The translations under genes were made by a program, and so were the position numbers. Below, piece by piece: positions 1 to 13,200 of a stretch of DNA of 64,000 nt. The DNA comes from Arenicola marina (taxonomy: Eukaryota > Annelida > Polychaeta > Arenicolidae). Every line of letters starts with the position of its first letter. The first letter of the stretch is position 1. The DNA lies in the NCBI GenBank assembly GCA_964019135.1, contig OZ025248.1, positions 44,633,670 through 44,697,669 on the forward strand, given 5' to 3'. The notes under the pieces were generated by a model that made no database searches, was not told the DNA's origin, and worked only from the letters and a program-made list of their open reading frames with translations.

Positions 1-3000
1 GTTGGGTGTCTGTTTGGTCAGTCTATGGGGTGAGCTCAATAACCCGGGTTGTCGGTGTCTATTTGGTTAGTCTAAGGGGTCAGCTCAATAACCCGGGGTG
101 TGGGTCTCTGTTTGGTCAGTCTAACGGGTCAGTTCAATAACCAGGGCTGTGTGTGACTGTTTGGTCAGTCTAAGGGGTCAGCTCAATAACCCGGGGTGTG
201 GGTGTCTGTGTTGGTCAGTCTAAGGGGTCAGCTCAATAACCCGGGGTGTAGGTGTTTATTTGGTTAGTCTAAGGGGTCAGCTCAATAACCAGAGTTGTGG
301 GTGTCTGTTTGGTCAGTCTAAGGGGTCAGCTCAATAACCCTGGGTGTGTGTGACTGTTTGGTCAATCTAAAGGGTTAGCTCAATAACCCGGGGTGCGGGT
401 GACTGTTCGGTCAGTCTAAGGGGTCAGCTCAATAACCCGGGGTGTGGGTGTCTGTTTGGTCGGTCTAAGGGATCAGCTCAATAACCCCGGGTGTGGGTGT
501 CTATTTGGTTAGTCTAAGGGGTCAGATCAATAACCAGGGGTGTGGGTGTCTGTTTGGTCAGTCTAAGGGGTCAGCTCAATAACCAGGGCGGTGGGTGTCT
601 CTTTGGTCAGTCTAAGGGGTAAGCTCAATAACCCGAGTTGTGTGTGACTGTTTGGTCGGTCTAAGGGGTCAGCTCAATAACCCGGGGTGTGGGTGTCTAT
701 TTGGTTAGTCTAAGGGGTCAGCTCAATAACCCGGGTTGTGGGTGTCTGTTTGGTCAGTCTAAGGGGTCAGCTCAATAACCAGGGCGGTGGGTGTCTCTTT
801 GGTCAGTCTAAGGGGTCAGCTCAATAACCCGGGGTGTGTGTGACTGTTTGGTCGGTCTAAGGGGTCAGCTCAATAACCCGGGGTGTGGGTGTCTATTTGG
901 TTAATCTAAGGGGTCAACTCAATAAAAAGGGCGTTGGGTGTCTGTTTGGTCAGTCTATGGGGTGAGCTCAATAATCAGGGGTGTGGGTGACTGTTTGGTC
1001 AGTCTAAGGGGTCAGCTCAATAACCCGGGGTGTGGGTGTCTGTTTGGTCAGTCTAAGGGTTCAGCTCAATAACCCGGGTTGTCGGTGTCTTTTTGGTTAG
1101 TCTAAGGGGTCAGCTCAATAACCCGGGGTGTGGGTCTCTGTTTGGTCAGTCTAAAGGGTCAGTTCAATAACCAGGGCTGTGTGTGACTGTTTGGTCAGTC
1201 TAAGGGGTCAGCTCAATAACCCGGGGTGTGGGTGTCTGTGTTGGTCAGTCTAAGGGGTCAGCTCAATAACCCGGGGTGTAGGTGTTTATTTGGTTAGTGT
1301 AAGGGGTCAGCTCAATAACCCGAGGTGTGTGTGAATGTTTGGTCAGTCTAAGGGGTCAGCTCAATAACCCGGGGTGTGGGTGTCTGTTTGGTCAGTCTAA
1401 GGGGTCAGCTCAATAACCAGGTGTGATTGTGACTGTTTGGTCAGTCTAAGGGGTCAGCTCAATAACCAGGGCGGTGGGTGTCTGTTTGGTCAGTGTAAGG
1501 GGTCAGCTCAATAACCAGGGGTGTGTGTGACGGTTTTGTCAGTCTAAGGGGTCAGCTTAATAACCCGGGGTGTGGGTGTCTGTTAGGTCAGTCTAAGGGG
1601 TCAGCTCAATAACCCGGGGTGTGGGTGTCTATTTGGTTAGTCTAAGGGGTCAGCTCAATAACCCGGGTTGTGGGTGTCTGTTTGGTCAGTCTAAGGGGTC
1701 AGCTCAATAACCAGGGCGGTGGGTGTCTCTTTGGTCAGTCTAAGGGGTCAGCTCAATAACCCGAAGTGTGTGTGACTGTTTGGTCGGTCTAAGGGGTCAG
1801 CTCAATAACCCGGGGTGTGGGTGTCTGTTTTGTCAGTCTAAGGGGTCAGCTCAATAACCCGGGGTGTGGGTGTCTGTTTGGTCAGTCCAAGGGGTCAGCT
1901 CAATAACCTCGGTGTGGGTGTCTGTTTGGTCAGTCTAAGGGGTCAGCTCAATAACCCGGGGTGTGGGTGTCTGTTTGGTCAGTCTGAAGGGTCAGCTCAA
2001 AAACCAGGGCGGTGGGTGTCTGTTTGGCCAGTGTAAGGGGTCAGCTCAATAACCAGGGGTGTGTGTGACGGTTTTGTCAGTCTAAGGGGTCAGCTTAATA
2101 ACCCGGGGTGTGGGTGTCTGTTAGGTCAGTCTAAGGGGTCAGCTCAATAACCCGGGGTGTGGGTGTCTATTTGGTTAGTCTAAGGGGTCAGCTCAATAAC
2201 CCGGGTTGTGGGTGTCTGTTTGGTCAGTCTAAGGGGTCAGCTCAATAATCAGGGCGGTGGGTGTCTCTTTGGTCAGTCTAAGGGGTCAGCTCAATAACCC
2301 GGGGTGTGTGTGACTGTTTGGTCGGTCTAAGGGGTCAGCTCAATAACCCGGGGTGTGGGTGTCTGTTTGGTCAGTCTAAGGTTTCAGCTCAATAACCCGG
2401 GTTGTCGGTGTCTATTTGGTTAGTCTAAGGGGTCAGCTCAATAACCCGAGGTGTGGGTCTCTGTTTGGTCAGTCTAAAGGGTCAGTTCAATAACCAGGGC
2501 TGTGTGTGACTGTTTGGTCAGTCTAAGGGGTCAGCTCAATAACCCGGGGTGTGGGTGTCTGTGTTGGTCAGTCTAAGGGGTGAGCTCAATAACCCGGGGT
2601 ATAGGTGTTTATTTGGTTAGTCTAAGGGGTCAGCTCAATAACCAGAGGTGTGGGTGTCTGTTTGGTCAGTCTAAGGGGTCAGCTCAATAACCCTGGGTGT
2701 GTGTGACTGTTTGGTCAATCTAAAGGGTTAGCTCAATAACCCGGGGTGCGGGTGACTGTTTGGTCAGTCTAAGGGGTCAGCTCAATAACCCGGGGTGTGG
2801 GTGTCTGTTTGGTCGGTCTAAGGGATCAGCTCAATAACCCCGGGTGTGGGTGTCTATTTGGTTAGTCTAAGGGGTCAGATCAATAACCAGGGGTGTGGGT
2901 GTCTGTTTGGTCAGTCTAAGGGGTCAGCTCAATAACCAGGGCGGTGGGTGTCTCTTTGGTCAGTCTAAGGGGTCAGCTCAATAACCCGAGGTGTGTGTGA

Positions 3001-6000
3001 CTTTTTTGTCGGTCTAAGGGGTCAGCTCAATAACCCGGGGTGTGGGTGTCTGTTTTGTCAGTCTAAGGGGTCAGCTCAATAACCCGGGGTGTGGGTGTCT
3101 GTTTGGTCAGTCTAAGGGGTCAGCTCAATAACCCGGGGTGTGGGTGTCTGTTTGGTCAGTCTAAGGGGTCAGCTCAATAACCCGGGGTGTGGGTGTCTAT
3201 TTGGTTAGTCTAAGGGGTCAGCTCAATAACCAGGGGTGTGGGTGTCTGTTTGGTCAGTCTAAGGGGTCAGCTCAATAACCAGCGGTGTGGGTGTCTGTTT
3301 GGTTAGTCTAAGGGGTCAGCTCAATAACCCGGGGTGTGGGTGTCTGCTTGGTCAGTCTAAGGGGTCAGCTCAATGACAAGGGCGTTGTATGCCTGTTTGG
3401 TCAGTCTATGGGGTCAGCTCAATAACCCGGGGTGTGGGTGTCTGTTTGGTCAGTCTAAGGGGTCAGCTCAATAACCCGGGGTGTGGGTGTCTGTTTGGTT
3501 AGTCTAAGGAGTCAGCTCAATAACCCGGGGTGTGGGTGTCTGCTTGGTCAGTCTAAAGGGTCAGCTCAATAACCAGGGCGGTGGGTGTCTGTTTGGTCAG
3601 TCTAAGGGGTCAGCTCAATAACCCGGGTTGTGGGTGTCTATTTGGTTAGTCTAAGGGGTCAGCTCAATAACCCGGGGTGTGGGTGTCTGTTTGGTCAGTC
3701 TAAGGGGTCAGCTCAATAACCGGCTGTGTGGGTGTCTGTTTGGTTAGTCTAAGGGGTCAGCTCAATAACCCGGGGTGTGGGTGTCTGTTTGGTCAGTCTG
3801 AGGGGTCAGCTCAATAACCCGGGGTGTGGGTGTCTATTTGGTTAGTCTAAGGGGTCAGCTCAATAACCAGGGGTGTGGGTGTCTGTTTGGTCAGTCTAAG
3901 GGGTCAGCTCAATAACCAGCGGTGTGGGTGTCTACTTTGGTCAGTCTAAGGGGTCACCTCAATAACCAGGGGTGTGTGGGTCTGTTTGGTCAGTCTAAGG
4001 GGTCAGCTCAATAACCCGGGGTGTGGGTGCCTGTTTGGTCAGTCTAAGGGGTCAGCTCAATAACCCGGGGTGTGTGTGAATGTTTGGTCAGTCTAAGGGG
4101 TCAGCTCAATAACCCGGGGTGTGGGTGTCTATTTGGTCAGTCTAAGGGGTCAGCTCAATAACCAGGTGTGATTGTGACTGTTTGGTCAGTCTAAGGGGTC
4201 AGCTCAATAACCCGGGGTGTGTGTGACTGTTTGGTCAGTATAAGGGGTCAGCTCAATAACCCGGGGTGTGGGTTTCTGTGTTGGTCAGTCTAAGGCTTCA
4301 GCTCAATAACCCGGGGTGTATGTGTTTATTTGGTTAGTCTAAGGAGTCAGCTCAATAACCAGGGGTGTGGGTGTCTGTTTGGTCAGTCTAAGGGGTCAGC
4401 TCAATAACCCGGGGTGTGGGTGTCTGTTTGGTCAGTCTAAGGGGTCAGCTCAATAACCAGGTGTGATTGTGACTGTTTGGTCAGTCTAAGGGTTCAGCTC
4501 AATAACCCGGGGTGTGTGTGACTGTTTGGTCAGTATAAGGGGTCAGCTCAATAGCCCGGGGTGTGGGTTTCTGTGTTGGTCAGTCTAAGGGGTCAGCTCA
4601 ATAACCCGGGGTGTATGTGTTTATTTGGTTAGTCTAAGGGGTCAGCTCAATAACCAGGGGTGTGGGTGTCTGTTTGGTCAGTCTAAGGGGTCAGCTCAAT
4701 AACCCTGGGTGTGTGTGACTGTTTGGTCAGTCTAAGGGGTTTGCTCAATAACCTGGGGTGTGGGTGACTGTTTGGTCAGTCTAAGGGGTCAGCTCATTAA
4801 CCCGGAGTGTGGGTGTCTGTTTGGTCAGTCTAAGGGGTCAGCTCCATAACCCGGGGTGTGGGTGTCTGTTTGGTTAGTCTTAGGGGTCAGCTCAATAACC
4901 CGGGGTGTGGGTGTCTGTTTGGTCATTCTAAGGAGTCAGCTCAATAACCCGGGGTGTGGGTGTCTGTTTGGTCAGTCTAAGGGGTCAGCTCAATAACCCG
5001 GGGTCTTGGTGTCTGTTTGGTCAGTCTAAGGGGTCAGCTCAATAACCAGGGCGTTGAGTGTCTGTTTGGTCAGTCTATGGGGTCAGCTGAATAACCCGGG
5101 GTGTGGGTGTCTGTTCGGTCAGTCTAAAGGGTCAGCTCAATAACCAGGGCCGTGGGTGTCTGTTCGGTCAGTCTAAGGGGTCAGCTCAATAACCAGGGGT
5201 GTGTGTGACTGTTTGGTCAGTCTAAGGGGTCAGCTCAATAACCCGGGGTGAGGGTGTCTGTTTGGTCAGTCTAAGGGATCAGCTCAATAACCCGGGGTAT
5301 GGGTGTCTATTTGGTTAGTCTAAGGGGTCAGCTCAATAACCCGGGGTGTGGGTATCTGTTTGGTCATTCTAAAGTGTCAGTTCAATAACCAGGGGTGTGT
5401 GTGACTGTTTGGTCAGTCTATGGGTGTCTATTTGGTTAGTCTAAGGGGTCAGCTCAATAACCCGGGGTGTGGGTATCTGTTTGGTCATTCTAAAGGGTCA
5501 GTTCAATAACCAGGGGTGTGTGTGACTGTTTGGTCAGTCTAAGGGGTCAGCTCAATAACCCGGGGTGTAGGTGTTTATTTGGTTAGTCTAAGGGGTCAGC
5601 TCAATAACCAGGGGTGTGGGTGTCTGTTTGGTCAGTCTAAGGGGTCAGCTCAATAACCCTGGGTGTGGGTGACTGTTTGGTCAGTCTAAGGGGTTAGCTC
5701 AATAACCCGGGGTGTGGGTGACTGTTTGGTCAGTCTAAAGGGTCAGCTCAATAACCCGGGGTGTGGGTGTCTGTTTAATCAGTCTAAGGGTTCATCTCAA
5801 TAACCAGGGCGTTGGGTGTCTGCTTGGTCAGTCTATGGGGTCAGCTCAATAACCCGGGGTGTGGGTGTCTGGTCAGTCTAAGGGGTCAGCTCAATAAACC
5901 GGGGTGTGGGTGTCTGTTTGGTCAGTCTAAAGGGTCAGCTCAATAACCAGGGCCGTGGGTGTCTGTTTGGTCAGTCTAGGGGGTCAGCTCAATAACCCGG

Positions 6001-6236
6001 GGTGTGTGTGTCTGTTTGGTCAGTCAAGGGGTCAGCTCAATAACCCGGGGTGTGGGTGTCTGTTTGGTCAGTCTAAGGGATCAGCTCAATAACCCGGGGT
6101 GTGGCTGTCTGTTTGGTCAGTCTAAGGGGTCAGCTCAATAACCCGGGGTGTGGGTGTCTGTTTGGTCAGTCTAAAGGGTCAGCTCAATAACCAGGGCAGT
6201 GGGTGTCTGTTTGCTCAGTCTAAGGGGTCAGCTCTG
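1..6236 (+). repeat. 49-bp satellite array, left copy
   Basis: Uninterrupted head-to-tail tandem repeat with a 49-bp period, about 127 copies. The unit carries the landmarks GGTGTGGGTGTCTGTTTGG and TCTAAGGGGTCAGCTCAATAA. Variants are mostly substitutions (GGTCAG/GGTTAG, CCCGGGG/CCAGGGG/CCAGGGCGG) plus a few 1-bp indels. Rare variants recur about 2353 bp apart (361 and 2714), close to 48 units, so blocks of units have been amplified together. The array starts before the window and ends at about 6236, directly against a 39-bp motif that recurs inverted at 52088. No coding sequence is seen. Confidence 0.97.
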
Positions 6237-6275
6237 TGTGATTTAATAACCATGGACCCAGACTGAGACAGGGTA
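6237..6275 (+). repeat. 39-bp inverted motif, left copy
   Basis: This 39-bp stretch, from TGTGATTTAATAACC to GAGACAGGGTA, is exactly the reverse complement of 52088-52126. It abuts the end of the 49-bp array. It is better conserved than the neighbouring dispersed repeat, as expected of a terminal inverted repeat or a recently copied segment. Its function is unknown. Confidence 0.85.
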
Positions 6276-6299
6276 AACTGTGAGCAACCAATAAAAAAA

Positions 6300-7120
6300 C
6301 ATCTGCCGCTTTTATCAAAACGTGAGCCTGGAATTGAATCAGTTCCAATCCAGCAACAAGTCACGACTTCTAACTTATGCAAATAACATACAAAACGCGG
6401 AAAAAACTAAATTCTCCGAAACGTACACCCTGACGAAGAAGACGCGCGGCACCAATGGGCGTGACCTTAGGAACACCCCCCGCGCCACCGCCCCCTGTCC
6501 CCCTCAGATATATTTATATTATTAAACCGGGAGCCACGGGACCCAGCAACATCCGGGTCGCTAGTTAACCATGACGACCAACAGACTTACGGTACATTTT
6601 ATCTTTCGCCTGTGAAGCATTGTTCGTCGAGGTACTTCCTCGTCCTCTCCGGGGGGCGGGGAGTGGGGGGGTCGAGGGTTGGGGGAGTGGAGGGCGGGGC
6701 GGATAGAACATGCGCGCATCCGCCTCGCCCAACGAGTATCATACAAGGAAGCAAGAAGATTGTCAAGTAATAAAACTATGCCACATAAACAACGTCTTGC
6801 CATGCTGATTACCCAGAAGATACATTTATGCTGTAATAGCAGCCAGACGCCGCATGCGCAACAGTCGCCACTACAGGTGAGAGAACACGTGGTTTGTTAC
6901 AACCCGGGGATGGAACCGGACGGGGAGGAGGGGGAGGAGGGGGAGTGTGCATCCTTTACCTACGCGGAACCAGCGAGTGTCAATCACATGACGCGTGCAA
7001 CCGTACCTTTACAGCGGCTTCTTCAGGTTTTAAAGTTACATATCGAGTTGCTTTCCTATTTTCGAATGTCGACTTCGCGCATTGGAACACAAACCTAATG
7101 CCTTACGGTTCATAACAAAC
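6300..7120 (+). repeat. dispersed repeat, copy 1
   Basis: Recognisably similar, in the same orientation, to about 51250-52060. Shared blocks include AGTCACGACT, AACTAAATTCTCCGAAAC, AACATCCGGGTC, a CCTTGTCC/CGTCCTC-to-G-run block, GCGGAACC and CCTTTACAGCGGC. By eye about two thirds of positions match over some 750 bp, with indels. Short open frames here (for example 6679-7098) have no recognisable domain and are not conserved in the other copy, so no gene is called. The element type is unknown. Confidence 0.7.
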
Positions 7121-7199
7121 CATAAACGCCTACCATATCCCCCACCAATTATTTGCCAATGACCCACCGAGAAACAAGTTGCGGGTAAGAATGTATCGT

Positions 7200-7273
7200 G
7201 TTCGTTCTGTATTTAAACTACAGATCAACAGGTCGTGGGTTCGAACGCTGACACCTGCATCAGGAACAAGTTT
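7200..7273 (+). repeat. possible tRNA-derived SINE fragment
   Basis: The stretch near 7228-7255 contains GTGGGTTCGAACGC, which matches a tRNA B-box/T-loop (GGTTCGAnnC). No A-box or cloverleaf is found upstream, so this is at most a broken SINE head lying against the 34-bp array. Confidence 0.3.
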
Positions 7274-10200
7274 CATCTAACCCCATGACATCGTCCCGGG
7301 ACGGTTACATCTAACCCCATGGCATCGTCCCGGAAGGGTTACATCTAACCCCATGGCATCGTCTCGAGACGGTTACATCTAACCCCATGGCATCGTCTCG
7401 GGACGGTTACATCTAACCCCATGGCATCGTCCCGGGACGGTTACATCTAACCCCATGGCATCGTCCCGGGACGGTTACATCTAACCCCATGTCATCGTCC
7501 CGGGACGGTTACATCTAACCCCATGGCATCATCCCGGGACGGTTACATCTAACCCCATGTCATCGTCCCGGGACGGTTACATCTAACCCAATGACATCGT
7601 CCTGGGACGGTTACATCTAACCCCATGGCATCGTCCCGGGACGGTTACATCTAACCCCATGGCATCGTCCCGAGACGGTTACATCTAACCCAATGACATT
7701 GTCCCGGGACGGTTACATCTAACCCCATGGCATCGTCCCGGGAGGGTTACATCTAACCCCATGGCATCGTCCCAGGACGGTTACATCTAACCCCATGGCA
7801 TCGTCCCGGGACGGTTACATCTAACCCCATGTCATCGTCCCGGGACGGTTACATCTAACCCCATGGCATCGTCCTGGGACGGTTACATCTAACCCCTTGG
7901 CATCGTCCCGGGACGGTTACATCTAACCTCATGGCATCGTCTCGGGATGGTTATATCTAACCCCATGGCATCGTCCCGGGACGGTTACATCTAACCCCAT
8001 GGCATCGTCCCGGGACGGTTACATCTAACCCCTTGGCATCGTCCCGGGGAGGGTTACATCTAACCCCATAGCATCGTCCCGGGAGGGTTACATCTAACCC
8101 CATAGCATCGTCCCGGGACAGATACATCTAACCCCATGGCATCGTCCCGGGAGGGTTACATCTAACCCCATGGCATCGTCCCGGGACGGTTACATCTAAC
8201 CCCATGGCATCGTCCCGGGACGGTTACATCTAACCCCATGGCATCGTCCCGGGAGGGTTACATCTAACCCCATGGCATCGTCCCGGGACGGTGACATCTA
8301 ACCCCATGGCATCATCCCGGGACGGTTACATCTAACCCCTTGGCATCGTCCCTGGAGGGTTACATTTAACCCCATGGCATCGTCCCGGGACGGTTACATC
8401 TAACCCCATGGCATCGTCGCGGACAGTTACATCTAACCCCATGACATCGTCCCGGGACGGTTACATCTAACTCCATGGCATCGTCCCGGGACGGTTACAT
8501 CTAACCCCACGGCATCGTCCCGGGACGGTTACATCTAACCCCATGGCATCGTCCCGGGACGGTTACATCTAACCCCATGACATCGTTCCGGGACGGTTAC
8601 ATCTAACCCCATGGCATCGTCCCTGGACGGTTGCATCTAACCCCATGGCATCGTCCCGGGACGGTTACATCTAACCCCATGGCATCGTCCCGGGAGGGTT
8701 ACATCTAACCCCATGGCATCGTCCCGGGAGGGTTACATCTAACCCCATGGCATCGTCCCGGGACGGTTACATCTAACCCCATGGCATCGTCCCGGGACGG
8801 TTACATCTAACCCCATGGCATCGTCCCGGGACGGTTACATCTAACCGCATGGCATCGTCCCGGGAGGGTTACATCTAACCCCATGGCATCGTCCCGGGAC
8901 GGTTACATCTAACCCCATGGCATCGTCCCGGGACGGTTACATCTAACCCGATGGCATCGTCCCGGGACGGTTACATCTAACCCCATGGCATCGTCCCGGG
9001 ACGGTTACATCTAACCCCATGGCATCGTCCCGGTGCGGTTACATCTAACCCCACGGCATCGTCCCGGGACGGTTACATCTAACCCCACGGCATCGTCACG
9101 GGACGGTTACATCTAACCCCACGGCATCGTCCCGGGACGGTTACATCAAACGCCATGGCATTGTCCCGTTACGGTTACATCTGACCCCATGGCATCGTTC
9201 CGGGACGGTTACATCTAACCCCATGGCATCGTCCCGTGACGGTTACATCTAACCCCATGGCATCGTCCCGTGACGGTTACATCTAACCCCATGGCATCGT
9301 CCCGGGACGGTTACATCTAACCCCATGGCATCGTCCCGGTGCGGTTACATCTAACCCCATGGCATCGTTCCGGGACGGTTACATCTAACCCCATGGCATC
9401 GTCCCGTGACGGTTACATCTAACCCCATGGCATCGTCCCGTGACGGTTACATCTAACCTTATGGCATCGTCCCGGGACGGTTACATCTAACCCCATGGCA
9501 TCGTCCCGTGACGGTTACATCTAACCCCATGGCATCGTCCCGTGACGGTTACATCTAACCTCATGGCATCGTCCCGGGACGGTTACATCTAACCCCATGG
9601 CATCGTCCCGTGACGGTTACATCTAACCCCATGGCATCGTCCCGGGACGGTTGCATCTAACCCCTTGGCATCGTCCCGGGACGGTTACATCTAACCCCAT
9701 GGCATCGTCCCGGGACGGTTACATCTAACCCCATGGCATCGTCCCGAGACGGTTACATCTAACCCCTTGGCATCGTCCCGGGACGGTTACATCTAACCCC
9801 ATGGCATCGTCCCGGGACGGTTACATCTAACCAGATGGCATCGTCCCGGGACGGTTACATCTAACCCCTTGGCATCGTCCCGGGACGGTTACATCTAACC
9901 CCATGGCATCGTCCCGGGACGGTTACATCTAACCCCATGGCATCGTCCCCGGACGGTTACATCTAACCCCATGGCATCGTCCCGGGAGGGTTACATCTAA
10001 CCCCATGGCATCGTCCCGGGAGGGTTACATCTAACCCCATGGCATCGTCCCTGGACGGTTACATCTAACCCCATGGCATCGTCCCGGGACGGTTACATCT
10101 AACCCCATGTCATCGTCCCGGGACGGTTACATCTCACCCCATGGCATCGTCCCGGGAGGGTTACATCTAACCCCATGGCATCATCCCTGGAGGGTTACAT

Positions 10201-13200
10201 CTAACCCCATGGCATCGTCCCGGGAGGGTTACATCTAACCCCATGGCATCGTCCCCGGACGGTTACATCTAACCCCATGGCATCGTCCCGGGAGGGTTAC
10301 ATCTAACCCCATGGCATCGTCCCGGGAGGGTTACATCTAACCCCATGGCATCGTCCCCGGACGGTTACATCTAACCCCATGGCATCGTCCCGGGAGGGTT
10401 ACATCTAACCCCATGGCATCGTCCCGGGAGGGTTACATCTAACCCCATGGCATCGTCCCTGGACGGTTACATCTAACCCCATGGCATCGTCCCGGGACGG
10501 TTACATCGAACCCCATGTCATCGTCCCGGGACGGTTACATCTCACCCCATGGCATCGTCCCGGGAGGGTTACATCTAACCCCATGGCATCATCCCTGGAG
10601 GGTTACATCTAACCCCATGGCATCGTCCCGGGAGGGTTACATCTAACCCCATGGCATCGTCCCTGGACGGTTACATCTAACCCCATGGCATCGTCCCGGG
10701 ACGGTTACATCTAACCCCATGTCATCGTCCCGGGACGGTTACATCTAACCCCATGGCATCGTCCCGGGAGGGTTACATCTAACCCCATGGCATCGTCCCG
10801 GGAGGGTTACATCTAACCCCATGGCATCGTCCCTGGACGGTTACATCTAACCCCATGTCATCGTCCCGGGACGGTTACATCTCACCCCATGGCATCGTCC
10901 CGGGAGGGTTACATCTAACCCCATGGCATCATCCCTGGAGGGTTACATCTAACCCCATGGCATCGTCCCGGGAGGGTTACATCTAACCCCATGGCATCGT
11001 CCCCGGACGGTTACATCTAACCCCATGGCATCGTCCCGGGAGGGTTACATCTAACCCCATGGCATCGTCCCGGGACGGTTACATCTAACCCCATGGCATC
11101 GTCCCGGGACGGTTACATCTAACCCCATGTCATCGTCCCGGGACGGTTACATCTAACCCCATGGCATCATCCCTGGAGGGTTACATCTAACCCCATGGCA
11201 TCGTCCCGGGAGGGTTACATCTAACCCCATGGCATCGTCCCCGGACGGTTACATCTAACCCCATGGCATCGTCCCGGGAGGGTTACATCTAACCCCATGG
11301 CATCGTCCCGGGACGGTTACATCTAACCCCATGGCATCGTCCCGGGACGGTTACATCTAACCCCATGTCATCGTCCCGGGACGGTTACATCTAACCCCAT
11401 GGCATCGTCCCGGGAGGGTTACATCTAACCCCATGGCATCGTCCCGGGAGGGTTACATCTAACCCCATGGCATCGTCCCTGGACGGTTACATCTAACCCC
11501 ATGTCATCGTCCCGGGACGGTTACATCTCACCCCATGGCATCGTCCCGGGAGGGTTACATCTAACCCCATGGCATCATCCCTGGAGGGTTACATCTAACC
11601 CCATGGCATCGTCCCGGGAGGGTTACATCTAACCCCATGGCATCGTCCCCGGACGGTTACATCTAACCCCATGGCATCGTCCCGGGAGGGTTACATCTAA
11701 CCCCATGGCATCGTCCCGGGACCGTTACATCTAACCCCATGGCATCGTCCCGGGACGGTTACATCTAACCCCATGGCATCGTCCCGGGAGGGTTACATCT
11801 AACCCCATGGCATCGTCCCGGGAGGGTTACATCTAACCCCATGGCATCGTCCCTGGACGGTTACATCTAACCCCATGGCATCGTCCCGGGACGGTTACAT
11901 CTAACCCCATGTCATCGTCCCGGGACGGTTACATCTCACCCCATGGCATCGTCCCGGGAGGGTTACATCTAACCCCATGGCATCATCCCTGGAGGGTTAC
12001 ATCTAACCCCATGGCATCGTCCCGGGAGGGTTACATCTAACCCCATGGCATCGTCCCTGGACGGTTACATCTAACCCCATGGCATCGTCCCGGGACGGTT
12101 ACATCTAACCCCATGTCATCGTCCCGGGACGGTTACATCTAACCCCATGGCATCGTCCCGGGACGGTTACATCTAACCCCTTGGCATCGTCCCGGGACGG
12201 TTACATCTAACCCCATGGCATCGTCCCGGGACGGTTACATCTAACCCCATGGCATCGTCCCCGGACGGTTACATCTAACCCCATGGCATCGTCCCGGGAC
12301 GGTTACATCTAACCCCATGGCATCGTCCCGGGAGGGTTACATCTAACCCCATGGCATCGTCCCTGGACGGTTACATCTAACCCCATGGCATCGTCCCGGG
12401 ACGGTTACATCTAACCCCATGTCATCGTCCCGGGACGGTTACATCTCACCCCATGGCATCGTCCCGGGAGGGTTACATCTAACCCCATGGCATCGTCCCG
12501 GGAGGGTTACATCTAACCCCATGGCATCATCCCTGGAGGGTTACATCTAACCCCATGGCATCGTCCCGGGACGGTTACATCTAACCCCATGGCATCGTCC
12601 CGGGACGGTTACATCTAACCCCATGGCATCGTCTCGGGACGGTTACATCTAACCCCATGGCATCGTCCCTGGACGGTTACATCTAAGCCCATGGCATCGT
12701 CCCGGGACGGTTACATCTAACCCCATGGCATCGTCCCGGGACGGTTACATCTAACCCCATGGCATCGTCCCGGGAGGGTTACATCTAACCCCATGGCATC
12801 ATCCCTGGAGGGTTACATCTAACCCCATGGCATCGTCCCGGGAGGGTTACATCTAACCCCATGGCATCGTCCCGGGAGGGTTACATCTAACCCCATGGCA
12901 TCGTCCCGGGACGGTTACATCTAACCCCATGGCATCATCCCTGGAGGGTTACATCTAACCCCATGGCATCGTCCCGGGACGGTTACATCTAACCCCATGG
13001 CATCGTCCCGGGACGGTTACATCTAACCCCATGGCATCGTCCCGGGACGGTGACATCTAACTCCATGGCATCGTCCCGGGACGGTTACATCTAACCTCAT
13101 GACATCGTCCCGGGACGGTTACATCTAACTCCATGGCATCGTCCCGGGACGGTTACATCTAACCCCATGACATCGTTCCGGGACGGTTACATCTAACCCC

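Noticed and set aside
6679..7098. 139-codon open frame
   Set aside because: Lies in the dispersed repeat; not preserved in the copy at 51250-52060 and has no recognisable domain.
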